A DNA stretch of 64,000 nt from Nocardia brasiliensis ATCC 700358 (GTDB lineage Bacteria; Actinomycetota; Actinomycetes; Mycobacteriales; Mycobacteriaceae). The position numbers and the translations under genes are program-made. Of this stretch, positions 7,929 to 16,168 are shown piece by piece. Where the stretch lies: the NCBI RefSeq assembly GCF_000250675.2, contig NC_018681.1, positions 9,176,001-9,240,000 of the forward strand, in the 5' to 3' direction. Numbering within the stretch: the stretch's first letter is position 1; every line of letters starts with the position of its first letter. The notes beneath the pieces were generated by a model. That model searched no databases. It was not told where the DNA came from and worked only from the letters and a program-made list of their open reading frames with translations.

Positions 7929-9617
7929 ATGCAGACGCGGGTCGTGGACTATCTGGTCCAAGTGGTCGCCGGCCTGGGCGTACGGCACATCTTCGGCGTG
8001 GACGGCGCGAACATCGAGGACCTGTACGACGCCGTCTTCGACACCGCGCACGACCTCACCGCGGTGGTCGCCAAACATGAATTCGGCGCGGCGACCATGG
8101 CCGACGGCTATGCCCGCTCCACCGGCGGATTCGGCGTCGTAGCCGCCACCTCCGGCGGCGGGGCCATGAATCTTGTTGCGGGCCTGGCCGAATCGTTCGC
8201 TTCCCGGGTTCCGGTGCTCGCGCTGGTGGGTCAGCCGCCGACCGCGTCGGCAGGCCACGGCGCCTTCCAGGACACCAGCGGACGGGCGGGCACCATCGAT
8301 GCCGCCCGCGTGTTCGGCGCGATCACCCGGTACTGCGCCCGCGTCGAGGCGGCCGCCGACCTCCCCGAGCAGGTGGCGAGGGCGGTCGGCGCGGCCCGCC
8401 GCGGCGGCCCGGCGGTGCTGTTGCTGCCCAAAGACGTGCAGCAGGCCGACCTCGGTCAGGCGCCTCCGTTCCGGTTGCCCGCCAAGACATATCGGCGGGA
8501 CCGAGCGGGGCTCACGCGCGTGGTCACCGCCCTGAGAGCGGCCCGCCGGACCGGCAAGATCGTGCTCATCGCCGGTGATCAGGTGGCCCGCGACGATGCC
8601 CGCGACGCACTGGCCCGCCTGGCCGCGGTGCTGGACGCCGCCGTCGGGGTCGCACCCGATGCCAAGGACGCCTTCGACAACACCGACCCAGGTTTCTGCG
8701 GGGTCGCGGGCAGCATGGGTCATCCCGAACTCGCCGCCGCACTGCGGACCTCGGCGTTGTGCCTGATCATCGGCACCCCCATGCCGATCACGGCACGCAC
8801 CGGACTGGACGACGCGCTGGCCGGCTGCACCGTGGCGAGCCTCGGCGTCGTCCCCCCGCATCTGTCCGCGATCCACGCGACGAGCACCGATCTGGCCCGC
8901 ACCCTGGCCGAGCTGGCCGGCGAATTCGCCACCACCGCAATTCTTTCCGAGTCACACACGGCCACCGCGCTCACACCGCTGCATGTGCCCGCCGCGACCG
9001 GGCCCGGGCTGCGCTATCGCGAACTCGTCGAAACCATCGAGGCGGCACTGCCCGCGGGCACCGACGTCTTCGCGGACGCGGGCAATACCGGCGCGGCGGT
9101 GGTGCATCAGCTGCGGGTGCCGCGCGGTGGCCGGTTCGCCGTGGCGCTCGGCATGGGCGGCATGGGCTACGCGTTCGGCGCCGCGATCGGTTCCGCGTTC
9201 GCCCGGCGCGACGGTGGCCGGCGCACCGTGGTGATCGCGGGTGACGGCGCGTTCTTCATGCACGGCATGGAGATACACACCGCGGTCGAGCACGCGCTGC
9301 CGATCACCTTCATCGTGCTCAACAACAACGCGCACGCCATGTGCGTGACCCGGGAGCAGCTGTACTACCGGGATCGATACAGCTACAACAGGTTCCGGCC
9401 CGCGCAACTCGGCGACGGCGTCGGCGCGATGTTCCCGGCGCTGCCCGCCGTGTCGGTGCGCGCGCCCGGCGAACTTCCCGCAGCACTGCGCGCCTGCCTG
9501 GAAACACCTGGGCCGTCGTTCCTTTCGATCGACGTCGATCCCGACGAGGTCCCGCCGTTCCTCCCGTTCCTGACGACCATCGAACACTCCAGGAGTAGAA
9601 ATGACCGCATCGCGTAG
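7929..9617 (+). CDS. Thiamine diphosphate-dependent enzyme, acetolactate synthase/decarboxylase-like
   Basis: This 562-residue protein has the three ThDP-enzyme domains. The catalytic Glu that activates the thiazolium is E51 in VVAKHEFGAATMADGYAR. The central domain has the usual GPAVLLLPKDVQ lead-in. The cofactor motif begins GDGAFFMHGMEIHTAVEHAL and ends in NNN. The family decarboxylates 2-oxo acids or joins the resulting aldehyde unit to an acceptor. The ATG at 7929 is chosen because GGAGG lies seven bases upstream. It overlaps the next gene by 17 bases and heads a four-gene operon, so a dedicated biosynthetic role, not branched-chain amino acid synthesis, is inferred; no regulatory subunit is nearby. 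Confidence 0.85.
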   Translation: MQTRVVDYLVQVVAGLGVRHIFGVDGANIEDLYDAVFDTAHDLTAVVAKHEFGAATMADGYARSTGGFGVVAATSGGGAMNLVAGLAESFASRVPVLALVGQPPTASAGHGAFQDTSGRAGTIDAARVFGAITRYCARVEAAADLPEQVARAVGAARRGGPAVLLLPKDVQQADLGQAPPFRLPAKTYRRDRAGLTRVVTALRAARRTGKIVLIAGDQVARDDARDALARLAAVLDAAVGVAPDAKDAFDNTDPGFCGVAGSMGHPELAAALRTSALCLIIGTPMPITARTGLDDALAGCTVASLGVVPPHLSAIHATSTDLARTLAELAGEFATTAILSESHTATALTPLHVPAATGPGLRYRELVETIEAALPAGTDVFADAGNTGAAVVHQLRVPRGGRFAVALGMGGMGYAFGAAIGSAFARRDGGRRTVVIAGDGAFFMHGMEIHTAVEHALPITFIVLNNNAHAMCVTREQLYYRDRYSYNRFRPAQLGDGVGAMFPALPAVSVRAPGELPAALRACLETPGPSFLSIDVDPDEVPPFLPFLTTIEHSRSRNDRIA

Positions 9618-10299
9618 CGATTCCCGCAGCAGCGGCGTCCGGCCGCCCGGCGCGCTGCCCGCGCTCAGCGATATCCCGGCGGAGGTCGTCCCGGGTGTGC
9701 TGCGCATCGAGAACTCCGACAAGGACGCGACCACCCCGATCATCATGGACATGCTGCGGTCGGTCTATCCGCACGACCAGATCTTCGGCGAATACTGCCC
9801 GGTGCAGGCGTATATCGCCGCACCGCCGCGCGAGGTCTACGAATACCTCGCGGACACCAGGTCTTTGGAGGAGTGGACCTACAGCCTGCGCGGCTTCGCC
9901 GAGACCGACGAGCCCGGCCTCTGGCTGGCCTACGACCGGCTCGGCGACGAGACCCAGATCTTCACGCGCACCGTGGCGCATCCCGCGGCGATGACCGTGG
10001 ACTACCACTGCGCCTGGGATCAGTCCCGGCATCTGTGGATGATCTACCTGCTGCGCGTGATAGATGCCCAGACGGTGTTCGACAAGCCGGGATCGGTGGT
10101 GCTGTGGGTCAATTGCAAACACCCCTTCTACGACGAGAACCCCTACCCCGAGACCGCGCCGCCGAGGCGGCCGGTGTGGGTCGGTGACTTCTGGGAGATG
10201 TTCTCCGCGGGCCATCAGCTGGAAATGGACAACCTCAAAGCGATTTGCGAGTACCGGGCGGCCAACGGCCTGCCCGTCAAGCCCGACTGGATGAACTGA
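9601..10299 (+). CDS. SRPBCC (START/polyketide cyclase-like) protein
   Basis: The 232-residue protein contains CPVQAYIAAPPREVYEYLADTRSLEEWTYSLRGF, the first strand and helices of the SRPBCC fold, followed by antiparallel strands (TQIFTRTVAHPAAMTVDYHC). It ends with a long helix (EMFSAGHQLEMDNLKAICEYR), as such proteins do. The fold binds hydrophobic ligands in a deep pocket and in biosynthetic clusters often acts as a cyclase or aromatase. About 55 residues precede the domain. It starts inside the end of the ThDP enzyme gene and ends 7 bases before the KAS III gene. A role on the operon's product is inferred from position. Confidence 0.72.
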   Translation: MTASRSDSRSSGVRPPGALPALSDIPAEVVPGVLRIENSDKDATTPIIMDMLRSVYPHDQIFGEYCPVQAYIAAPPREVYEYLADTRSLEEWTYSLRGFAETDEPGLWLAYDRLGDETQIFTRTVAHPAAMTVDYHCAWDQSRHLWMIYLLRVIDAQTVFDKPGSVVLWVNCKHPFYDENPYPETAPPRRPVWVGDFWEMFSAGHQLEMDNLKAICEYRAANGLPVKPDWMN

Positions 10300-10306
10300 G
10301 CCCGGT

Positions 10307-11329
10307 ATGAATTCCTTTCCCACGGTCAGCCTCGTCGACGTCGCCGGGTATCTGCCCGGCGAACCGGTCGGCACCGAATACTTCACCCAGTTCTCCCGCT
10401 CGGACCGGATGGCGAAGAACGTGATGTTCCGGTCCCCCACGGCCCGCCACCACGTGGATCGCGACGAGACCGCGGTGGACATGGTCGAGCGCGCGGTCGC
10501 CCCGCTGATCGAACGGCATGGGGCACAATTCCTCTCGCAGATCGACGTGTTGATCACGCACACCCAGCTGCCGACCAATCCGGTCATGGGCTGCGGGCCC
10601 GAGGTCGCCCGGCGGCTCGGCGCGCGACCCGGCTTCGTCTACGACGTGCACAACGGCGGCTGCGCGGCCTTCGTGCACATGATGTCGATGGCGCAGATGG
10701 TGTTGCAGACCACCGACGCGCGCACCGCGCTGATCGCGGCCACCCAGAACTGCGCCGGCCCGGTCTTCACCCAGCCCGAGATCCGCAAGCTGGCCCAGGC
10801 GCCGGTGCCCGGGGACGGGTGCGGCGTCGGCCTGCTGGTCAAAGACGACAGCGCGCCGATCCTGGACATCGAATGCCGCACGTACCCCGAGTTCGCCGGT
10901 GACATGGAGTTCTCCACCAACGGGGACCGCAAGTACTGGGAGCCGGGCGAGGGGCAGGGCTGCGTGAGCTTCACCGAATCGAAGATCACCAAGGTGTTCG
11001 CGCGCGGTAACCGGCTGGTGCCGGAAGTGGCGCTGGCCGTGTGCGATCGGATCGGGGTGAAGGGTCGCGACATCGACACCTTCGTCACCAATCAACCCAA
11101 CCGCCTGTTCCTGCGGAACTGGCACGACGCACTGGAACTGCCCGCCGAACGACACCCGGACACCTTCGACCGGTGCGGAAACCTGTTCGCCGCGGGCATT
11201 CCGGTGACCCTGGATGTGGAGAACCGAGCGGGCCGGCTGCGCAACGGCTCGGTGGTCCTGCTGTCGGCCTTCGCGCACGCGGGTGATTTCGCGGCCGCCG
11301 CGGCCATCCGGTGGGGCGCGGCCGGATGA
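10307..11329 (+). CDS. Beta-ketoacyl-ACP synthase III-like enzyme lacking the catalytic His
   Basis: This 340-residue protein has the FabH/thiolase fold. The acyl-accepting Cys is C119 in DVHNGGCAAFVHMM, and the Asn of the triad is N292 in RCGNLFAAGIP. The His of the triad, normally in a VPHQAN motif, is replaced: the matching segment reads VTNQPN, with N262 at that position. In FabH this His supports decarboxylation of malonyl-ACP, so this enzyme may transfer acyl groups to a non-malonyl acceptor without decarboxylation, as some KAS III relatives do. It overlaps the aminotransferase gene by ATGA. Confidence 0.82.
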   Translation: MNSFPTVSLVDVAGYLPGEPVGTEYFTQFSRSDRMAKNVMFRSPTARHHVDRDETAVDMVERAVAPLIERHGAQFLSQIDVLITHTQLPTNPVMGCGPEVARRLGARPGFVYDVHNGGCAAFVHMMSMAQMVLQTTDARTALIAATQNCAGPVFTQPEIRKLAQAPVPGDGCGVGLLVKDDSAPILDIECRTYPEFAGDMEFSTNGDRKYWEPGEGQGCVSFTESKITKVFARGNRLVPEVALAVCDRIGVKGRDIDTFVTNQPNRLFLRNWHDALELPAERHPDTFDRCGNLFAAGIPVTLDVENRAGRLRNGSVVLLSAFAHAGDFAAAAAIRWGAAG

Positions 11330-12360
11330 ACGTCCGGTTCGTCGAGGAGACCACGCCGTCACGACAGCGGCGCGGCGCCGCTACGCCGCCGCGGTTCGAT
11401 CTGGCCCTGAGCGAAAACCCGTTCCCGCCATTGCCTTCGGTGCTGCGCGCGGTATCCGTCCCGCTGGCGCAGGCGAATCGGTATCCCGAGTTCCTGCCCG
11501 AACGGTTGCCCCGGCTGATCGCCCGGCACCTCGGCGTCCGAGCGGATCAGCTCGTGGTCGGCGCGGGCGCGACCGGGGTCGCCTGGCAGATCATCCAGTC
11601 GCTGACCACGCCGGGTGCCGGAATGGTCTACGGGTCACCGACTTTCGACGGCTACCCGATCATGGCGGAGATGGCCGGGCTCGACCCGGTGCCGGTGCCG
11701 TTGGACGCCGGCGGCGATCAGGACCTGAGGGCGCTGGCCAAGGCCGTCGACAGGCGCACCGGGCTGGTGGTGGTGTGCCGCCCGCACAACCCGACCGGCA
11801 CCGTGGTCCCGGCCGCAGAGCTGGCCGCGTTCCTGCGCGCGGTGCCCGCGCGAGTACCGGTGATCCTGGACGAGGCCTATGTCGAATTCCTCGACGCCGC
11901 CGACCATGTCGACCCGCGCGTCTTGCTGAGCAGACATGCGAACCTGCTTGTGCTGCGCACCTTCTCGAAGGCGTACGGTCTGGCCGGGCTGCGCATCGGC
12001 TACGCGTTCGGCAGGCGCGATCTGGCGGCCCGGGTGCGCAGGCTGCAACTGCCGTTCGGGATGAGTTCGACGGCGGAGGCGGCGGTCGCCGCCTCCTACG
12101 CCGCGGCACCGGAACTCGCCGCACGCACCCTGCGCATCACCGCCGCCCGCGAGGAACTGCGCACCGCGTTGCGGGACCGCGGTATCGCGGTGCCGCGCAG
12201 CCAGGCCAACTTTCTGTTCCTGCCCGGTCCCGGTGTGGCCACCGCGCTGCGCCGGGCCGGTATCGGTGCGAAGGCGTATCCCGATGGGAGCGCGCGCATC
12301 TCGGTCGGCGACCCCGACGCCGACCGGGCCGTGTTGCACGCGCTGGCCGGACTACGTTAA
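11326..12360 (+). CDS. PLP-dependent class I/II aminotransferase, HisC-like
   Basis: The 344-residue fold-type I aminotransferase includes VGAGATGVAWQ (phosphate-binding region), NPTGT (the Asn stacking against the cofactor), LDEAYVEF (the Asp pairing with the pyridine nitrogen) and SKAYGLAGLRIGYAFG with the Schiff-base Lys at K215. It resembles histidinol-phosphate aminotransferases, but no his genes are near. It would aminate a keto group or remove an amino group in the operon's pathway. The ATG overlaps the upstream stop (ATGA), which supports this start over an earlier GTG. Its last bases overlap the convergent transporter gene. Confidence 0.85.
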   Translation: MNVRFVEETTPSRQRRGAATPPRFDLALSENPFPPLPSVLRAVSVPLAQANRYPEFLPERLPRLIARHLGVRADQLVVGAGATGVAWQIIQSLTTPGAGMVYGSPTFDGYPIMAEMAGLDPVPVPLDAGGDQDLRALAKAVDRRTGLVVVCRPHNPTGTVVPAAELAAFLRAVPARVPVILDEAYVEFLDAADHVDPRVLLSRHANLLVLRTFSKAYGLAGLRIGYAFGRRDLAARVRRLQLPFGMSSTAEAAVAASYAAAPELAARTLRITAAREELRTALRDRGIAVPRSQANFLFLPGPGVATALRRAGIGAKAYPDGSARISVGDPDADRAVLHALAGLR

Positions 12361-13361
12361 GCGGCCGGTTTCAATTCGCTGGTTTCCCCCGGATCGTCGG
12401 CCTGCTTGGCCCAGCGCTGCGACAGTGCGGCACAGGTGATCAGCTGGATCTGATGGAACATCATCAGCGGCAGCACGATCAGGCCCACCGGCTGGCTGGC
12501 GAAAAGCACCGTCGCCATGGGCAATCCGGTCGCGAGGCTCTTCTTGGAGCCGCAGAACACGATCACGATGCGGTCGGCCCGGGAGAAGCCGGCGAAACGG
12601 CCGATCAGCATGGTCAAGGCGATGATGAGCGCGAGCAGCACACAGCACACGCCGGCCAGCGCGAGAATCCGCCACGGCGAGAGCATGTGCCAGATGCCCT
12701 CCACCATGCCCGCGCTGAACGCGGCGTAGACGACGAGCAGGATGGAGCCGCGGTCCACCAGCTTCGTCGGCTCGGCGTAGCGGCTCAACCAGCCGATCAC
12801 CTTCGGCCGGATCAGCTGCCCGATCGCGAACGGGACCAGCAGTTGCAGCACGATGTCGCCGATCGACGAGAAGTCCACGCTGGCATGGCCGGTGGTGTTC
12901 ATCAGCAGGATCACCAGCAGCGGGGTGATGAACACACCGAGCAGGTTCGAGGTCGTCGCGCTCACGATCGCGCCCGGCACATTGCCTTTCGCGATCGAGG
13001 TGAACGCGATGGACGACTGCACAGTGGACGGGACCAGGCAGAGGAACAGCAGACCGGTGTACAGGTCGTCGGTCAGCACGCTCGGCACCAGCACCCGTGC
13101 CGCCAGGCCCAGCAACGGGAAGGCGACGAAGGTGCAGGCGAGCACCACCAGATGCAACCGCCAGTGCGTGAGGCCGGCCAGCGCCTCCTTCGGCGAGAGA
13201 CGCGTGCCGTACAGCAGGAAGAGCAATGCGATGGCAATCTTCGTCAGCACGTCGACCACGTCCGCCGCGGTACCTCTGGCCGGGAAAACGCTGGCCAGGG
13301 CGACAGAAGCGAGGATCGACAGGATGAATCCGTCGATATAGAACTTGCTGAGGAATCGCAC
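12357..13361 (-). CDS. Bile acid:sodium symporter family (BASS) transporter
   Basis: The 334-residue protein has nine or ten hydrophobic helices in the BASS pattern. The conserved LFLCLVPSTVQSSIAFTSIAKGNVPGAIVSATTSNLLGVFITPLL covers the crossover helix of the first half, and FCGSKKSLATGLPMATVLF is the matching part of the second half. It is of the SBF-like subgroup (PF13593-like). Family members carry organic acids with sodium; the substrate here is unknown. The start is GTG. It is tail to tail with the aminotransferase and lies 124 bases behind the MNIO operon on the same strand. Confidence 0.82.
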   Translation of the reverse strand: MRFLSKFYIDGFILSILASVALASVFPARGTAADVVDVLTKIAIALLFLLYGTRLSPKEALAGLTHWRLHLVVLACTFVAFPLLGLAARVLVPSVLTDDLYTGLLFLCLVPSTVQSSIAFTSIAKGNVPGAIVSATTSNLLGVFITPLLVILLMNTTGHASVDFSSIGDIVLQLLVPFAIGQLIRPKVIGWLSRYAEPTKLVDRGSILLVVYAAFSAGMVEGIWHMLSPWRILALAGVCCVLLALIIALTMLIGRFAGFSRADRIVIVFCGSKKSLATGLPMATVLFASQPVGLIVLPLMMFHQIQLITCAALSQRWAKQADDPGETSELKPAA

Positions 13362-13485
13362 AGCCCAGGCTAACGCCGCATCGAGCCCCTAGCGCGCCCA
13401 CACCGTGCGTACTTTCTCACATCCCATGAATTGCGATATCACTCCGGACGAAGCCGAACGTTCGTGCTTATCGGGGTCGCGGGGA

Positions 13486-13800
13486 TCAGCGGCGCGGCCA
13501 TCTCTTCGTAGTGGTGCCGACAGGTGCCGGGAGACCCTGAGACGCCGCGAAGGCGGTGGCGTCGGCCGCGGTGCTGGTCTTCGATCTGCCGTCGGCCCAG
13601 GCGAGGAAACGCTCGCGGAAGTCGGGGCCGCAGGCCTGGGCCAGCATCGGGAAGCGGCGGGCTACCTCGTCCGCGCGTTTGCGGAGCAGGGCGTGCGCGG
13701 CGGCCGCGACGTCCGCGCAGTCGAATCCCGCGGGCACCGGGGCCCCGGCCACCAGGGCACGGACCAGAGCCGCTTGCTGCGCAGCCAATTCGGCACTCAT
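13486..13800 (-). CDS. Small partner protein of the DUF692/MNIO enzyme
   Basis: This 104-residue, largely helical protein (QQAALVRALVAGAPVPAGFDCADVAAAAHALLRKRADEVARRFP, then CGPDFRERFLAWAD) begins inside the stop codon of the MNIO gene (ATGA overlap), so the two are translationally coupled. MNIO enzymes generally need a partner that binds the substrate peptide, and this gene occupies that place. The sequence reminds me of proteins of the SCO6045 type found next to DUF692 genes in Streptomyces; I am not sure of that. The GPDFRERFLAWAD block is the most conserved-looking part. The tail is basic and probably disordered. Confidence 0.65.
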   Translation of the reverse strand: MSAELAAQQAALVRALVAGAPVPAGFDCADVAAAAHALLRKRADEVARRFPMLAQACGPDFRERFLAWADGRSKTSTAADATAFAASQGLPAPVGTTTKRWPRR

Positions 13801-14675
13801 GCGCGCACCGCCCGGGCACGGCCGGTGATCGACGGACGGTGCGCCGCGGCGGCGATCGCGTCGAGTTCGTCCAAGAGTTCGGCGGCGGGCGGGTAGTTGC
13901 CGTCGCGCTCGAGCATCAGGGGCACCGGCTGCCGGGCGGTGAATTCCGTGACGAGGGTGAGCACTTCAGCCGGAACGGGATCGGTGTGCGTGTCGTGATA
14001 GCGGCCGCCGGCCTCGTGACCACCGGCGACGTGACAGTAGGCGACCCGGTCGGCGGGCAGGCGCAGTAGTTCGCCGAGCGGATCGCGGTCCCGATTGCGG
14101 GCGTTGGCATAGACATTCGCGATATCGAGCAGTAGATACACCCCGGTCCGCTCGACCAACTCGGTGAGGAACTCCGACTCGGTGTACTCGTCGTCGGGCC
14201 AATCGAACAGCGCGGCAATGTTTTCCACGGCCAGCGGTACCCCGAGCCCCGCCTGGGTCCGGATGATGTTGCGTTCGAGCACAGCCAGCGCCGCGGCCGA
14301 CCGCGGCACCGGCAGCAGATGCCCCGCCTCGACGCCGCCCGCGCGCACGAAGGCGATGTGCTCGCTCACCAGCGGAGCGGCCAGCGCCGCCGCAGCGGTG
14401 GCCAGGTGCGCGATCCGCTGCTCGCCGACCGGCTCGGCCCCGCCCAGCGACAGCGAAATACCATGCGGCACAACAGCGACACCGCGATCGATCAGTGCGG
14501 TCAGCTCGGCGGGCGGCGCCGCCGTCAGCCCGCCGCGCAGCCGGGACCGCCGCCGCAACGGCAGCGACTCCGCGATCACCTCGGCGAAACCGAGCCCGTC
14601 CAGTTCGGCGATGACGCCGCAGATCTCGGGCCGCCAGCCGATGCCGAGTGCCGCCGCCGGCAACAGTCCATTCAT
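13797..14675 (-). CDS. DUF692 multinuclear non-haem iron-dependent oxidase (MNIO)
   Basis: The 292-residue TIM-barrel protein has the full set of DUF692 metal-ligand motifs: H71 (VVPHGISLSLGG), H106 (VSEHIAFV), E151 (VENIA), D184 and N187 (LLDIANVYANARN), H215 (YCHVAGGH), H227/H230 (HDTHTDP) and E256 (LERDGNYP). Known relatives (MbnB, TglH, ChrH) use two or three irons and oxygen to modify cysteines of ribosomal peptides. Fifteen bases upstream lies a membrane protein with a Cys/Gly tail, and downstream a small partner overlaps. Cysteine modification of that tail is a reasonable inference. In reading, all expected ligands are intact, so an active enzyme is likely. Confidence 0.88.
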   Translation of the reverse strand: MNGLLPAAALGIGWRPEICGVIAELDGLGFAEVIAESLPLRRRSRLRGGLTAAPPAELTALIDRGVAVVPHGISLSLGGAEPVGEQRIAHLATAAAALAAPLVSEHIAFVRAGGVEAGHLLPVPRSAAALAVLERNIIRTQAGLGVPLAVENIAALFDWPDDEYTESEFLTELVERTGVYLLLDIANVYANARNRDRDPLGELLRLPADRVAYCHVAGGHEAGGRYHDTHTDPVPAEVLTLVTEFTARQPVPLMLERDGNYPPAAELLDELDAIAAAAHRPSITGRARAVRA

Positions 14676-14690
14676 CGGGCGGCCGGACCG

Positions 14691-15617
14691 TCACCCACCA
14701 CAGCCGCCGCCCCCGCCACAGCCACCGCCGCCACTGCAGCCGCCGCCACCGCTGTCCCCGCTCCCGCCGCTGTCACCACCGGACGAGCTCGGCGGTTCGA
14801 CCGCGCCGGCCAGCCCGGGATCGAGCGTCAACAGTGCGGCCCCACCGAAGACCGCCGCCGCGAGCGCGGCGCTTTCCGCCCCGTAGGTGGCGTAGGCGGG
14901 CGAGTTGGCCGGCCGCAGATGCTGACTGCTGGTCCTCGCGTCGGTACGGGCCCGCTTGCCGAGCGGAGTCAGCCGCGGCTTGCCCACCAGGAACCAGTAG
15001 CAGAGGAACTGCGCCAGGAGAGCGAGGACGAGGAACGCGACCGGGTTGTTGTTGAGCATGCCCGCGACGAGCCGCACCACACCGACCGTCATGACGACCA
15101 GCGTCGGCAGGCCCGCGTCCCAGATCCGCCGCTTGAAGTCCGCGTCCGGAAAGTAGCCGCGCCGCACCATGGAATCGCGCAGCTTGGCGAGCGTGCCGGA
15201 CAACGCGACGGTGAGCGCGGCCACCGTCGGCTTGGTCCCGGCGACGATCTGCCGGTGCACCGCCAAGGTGAACGGGTCCAACCGGAATTCGTCCGCCTGC
15301 TCCAGCGGCCGGGTCGGGGCGGCGCTGGAATCGATGAGGTCGGCGCTGCGCAGCCGGGCCAGCGCGGTGAGCACCGCGCGCCGGTCGTCGAACAGCAGGC
15401 CGACCTCGGGCACGGACAGTTCGGCGCCGGGGTGCGCGGTGCCCGGGTCCGGCGCGGCGCGCGTCACCCGTAGCCGCATCCACACCCCGAGCGCCACCGC
15501 GAGCAGCGCGAACGGCAGATAGATCGCCAAGAAATCGGATCCGGAGATGCCCCACGTCTCGCCTGCCGCGACGACGAGATCGGAGCCCGCGCTCCGGTCG
15601 AACGTACCCATATCCAC
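14691..15617 (-). CDS. TIGR04222-type membrane protein with Gly/Cys-rich C-terminal tail
   Basis: The 308-residue protein has a helix near residues 27-47, then a cytoplasmic region (GLLFDDRRAVLTALARLRSADLI, winged-helix-like), then two helices near 170-215 (LPTLVVMTVGVVRLVAGML, AFLVLALLAQFLCYWFLVG) and a further short hydrophobic stretch. The last ~30 residues are almost only Gly, Ser and Cys, with Cys at 294, 300 and 306, a six-residue period. I recall the TIGR04222 domain as an actinobacterial family encoded beside DUF692 enzymes, which fits. The tail may be the substrate of the MNIO enzyme 15 bases downstream. The start is GTG at 15617 or ATG at 15611. Confidence 0.75.
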   Translation of the reverse strand: MDMGTFDRSAGSDLVVAAGETWGISGSDFLAIYLPFALLAVALGVWMRLRVTRAAPDPGTAHPGAELSVPEVGLLFDDRRAVLTALARLRSADLIDSSAAPTRPLEQADEFRLDPFTLAVHRQIVAGTKPTVAALTVALSGTLAKLRDSMVRRGYFPDADFKRRIWDAGLPTLVVMTVGVVRLVAGMLNNNPVAFLVLALLAQFLCYWFLVGKPRLTPLGKRARTDARTSSQHLRPANSPAYATYGAESAALAAAVFGGAALLTLDPGLAGAVEPPSSSGGDSGGSGDSGGGGCSGGGGCGGGGGCGG

Positions 15618-15760
15618 CCCGGAGTCGTGCCAGTAGTTTCCCCAGTATGGGACCGCCCCACACCAGTGCCAACCGGATTCGGCGAGGTGATCGGATCGAA
15701 ACCTGGGCGAATAGGGTTACGAGCGGGCCGGTGGAATGGTTCGACCGGATGAAACAGGCC

Positions 15761-16168
15761 CTAAGTCGCGGGCTGGCAGGCGTCGCGCAGCGAGCAGGCG
15801 CCGCACGCGCTGCCGCAGCCGCCGACCTCGGCGGGCGGGGCGATCGCCGCGGCCTTGGCCGCGGCCGCGTTGGCGCCCGCCCCCAGGGTGAACAGCGCGA
15901 CGACGGCGACACCTACGGCGACGAACAGCGCCGCGAAACCACCCGCGGCGAGCACGACGAGACCACCCGCCAGCAGCAGCGCACCCGCGGCCAGGGAGGT
16001 GGGGGCGGCGATGCGATTCGCGACGCGGAAGGTCTCGTCGTCGGCGAGGGCGGCCTCGGTGTGCACCCCGACGAAGCGGTTGCGCGGCAGCCGGCCGGTC
16101 AGCCCGAGCGCTCCGGTCGCGAGGGCGACGAGGCCGAGCACGAACAAGACGAGAGCGACGACGAACAC
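15761..16168 (-). CDS. SdpI-like membrane protein with Cys-rich C-terminus
   Basis: The 135-residue protein has the SdpI-family core GLTGRLPRNRFVGVHTEAALADDETFRVANR between a first helix and two more (residues 55-100). SdpI-type proteins confer immunity to, or sense, membrane-active peptides in Bacillus. Here the chain ends with an unusual tail holding four cysteines (C118, C122, C125, C131; GGCGSACGACSLRDAC). The gene is on the same strand as, and 143 bases before, the TIGR04222/MNIO genes, so it may be the first gene of that operon and the tail a second modification target or an iron/zinc site. This link is inference. Confidence 0.72.
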   Translation of the reverse strand: MFVVALVLFVLGLVALATGALGLTGRLPRNRFVGVHTEAALADDETFRVANRIAAPTSLAAGALLLAGGLVVLAAGGFAALFVAVGVAVVALFTLGAGANAAAAKAAAIAPPAEVGGCGSACGACSLRDACQPAT

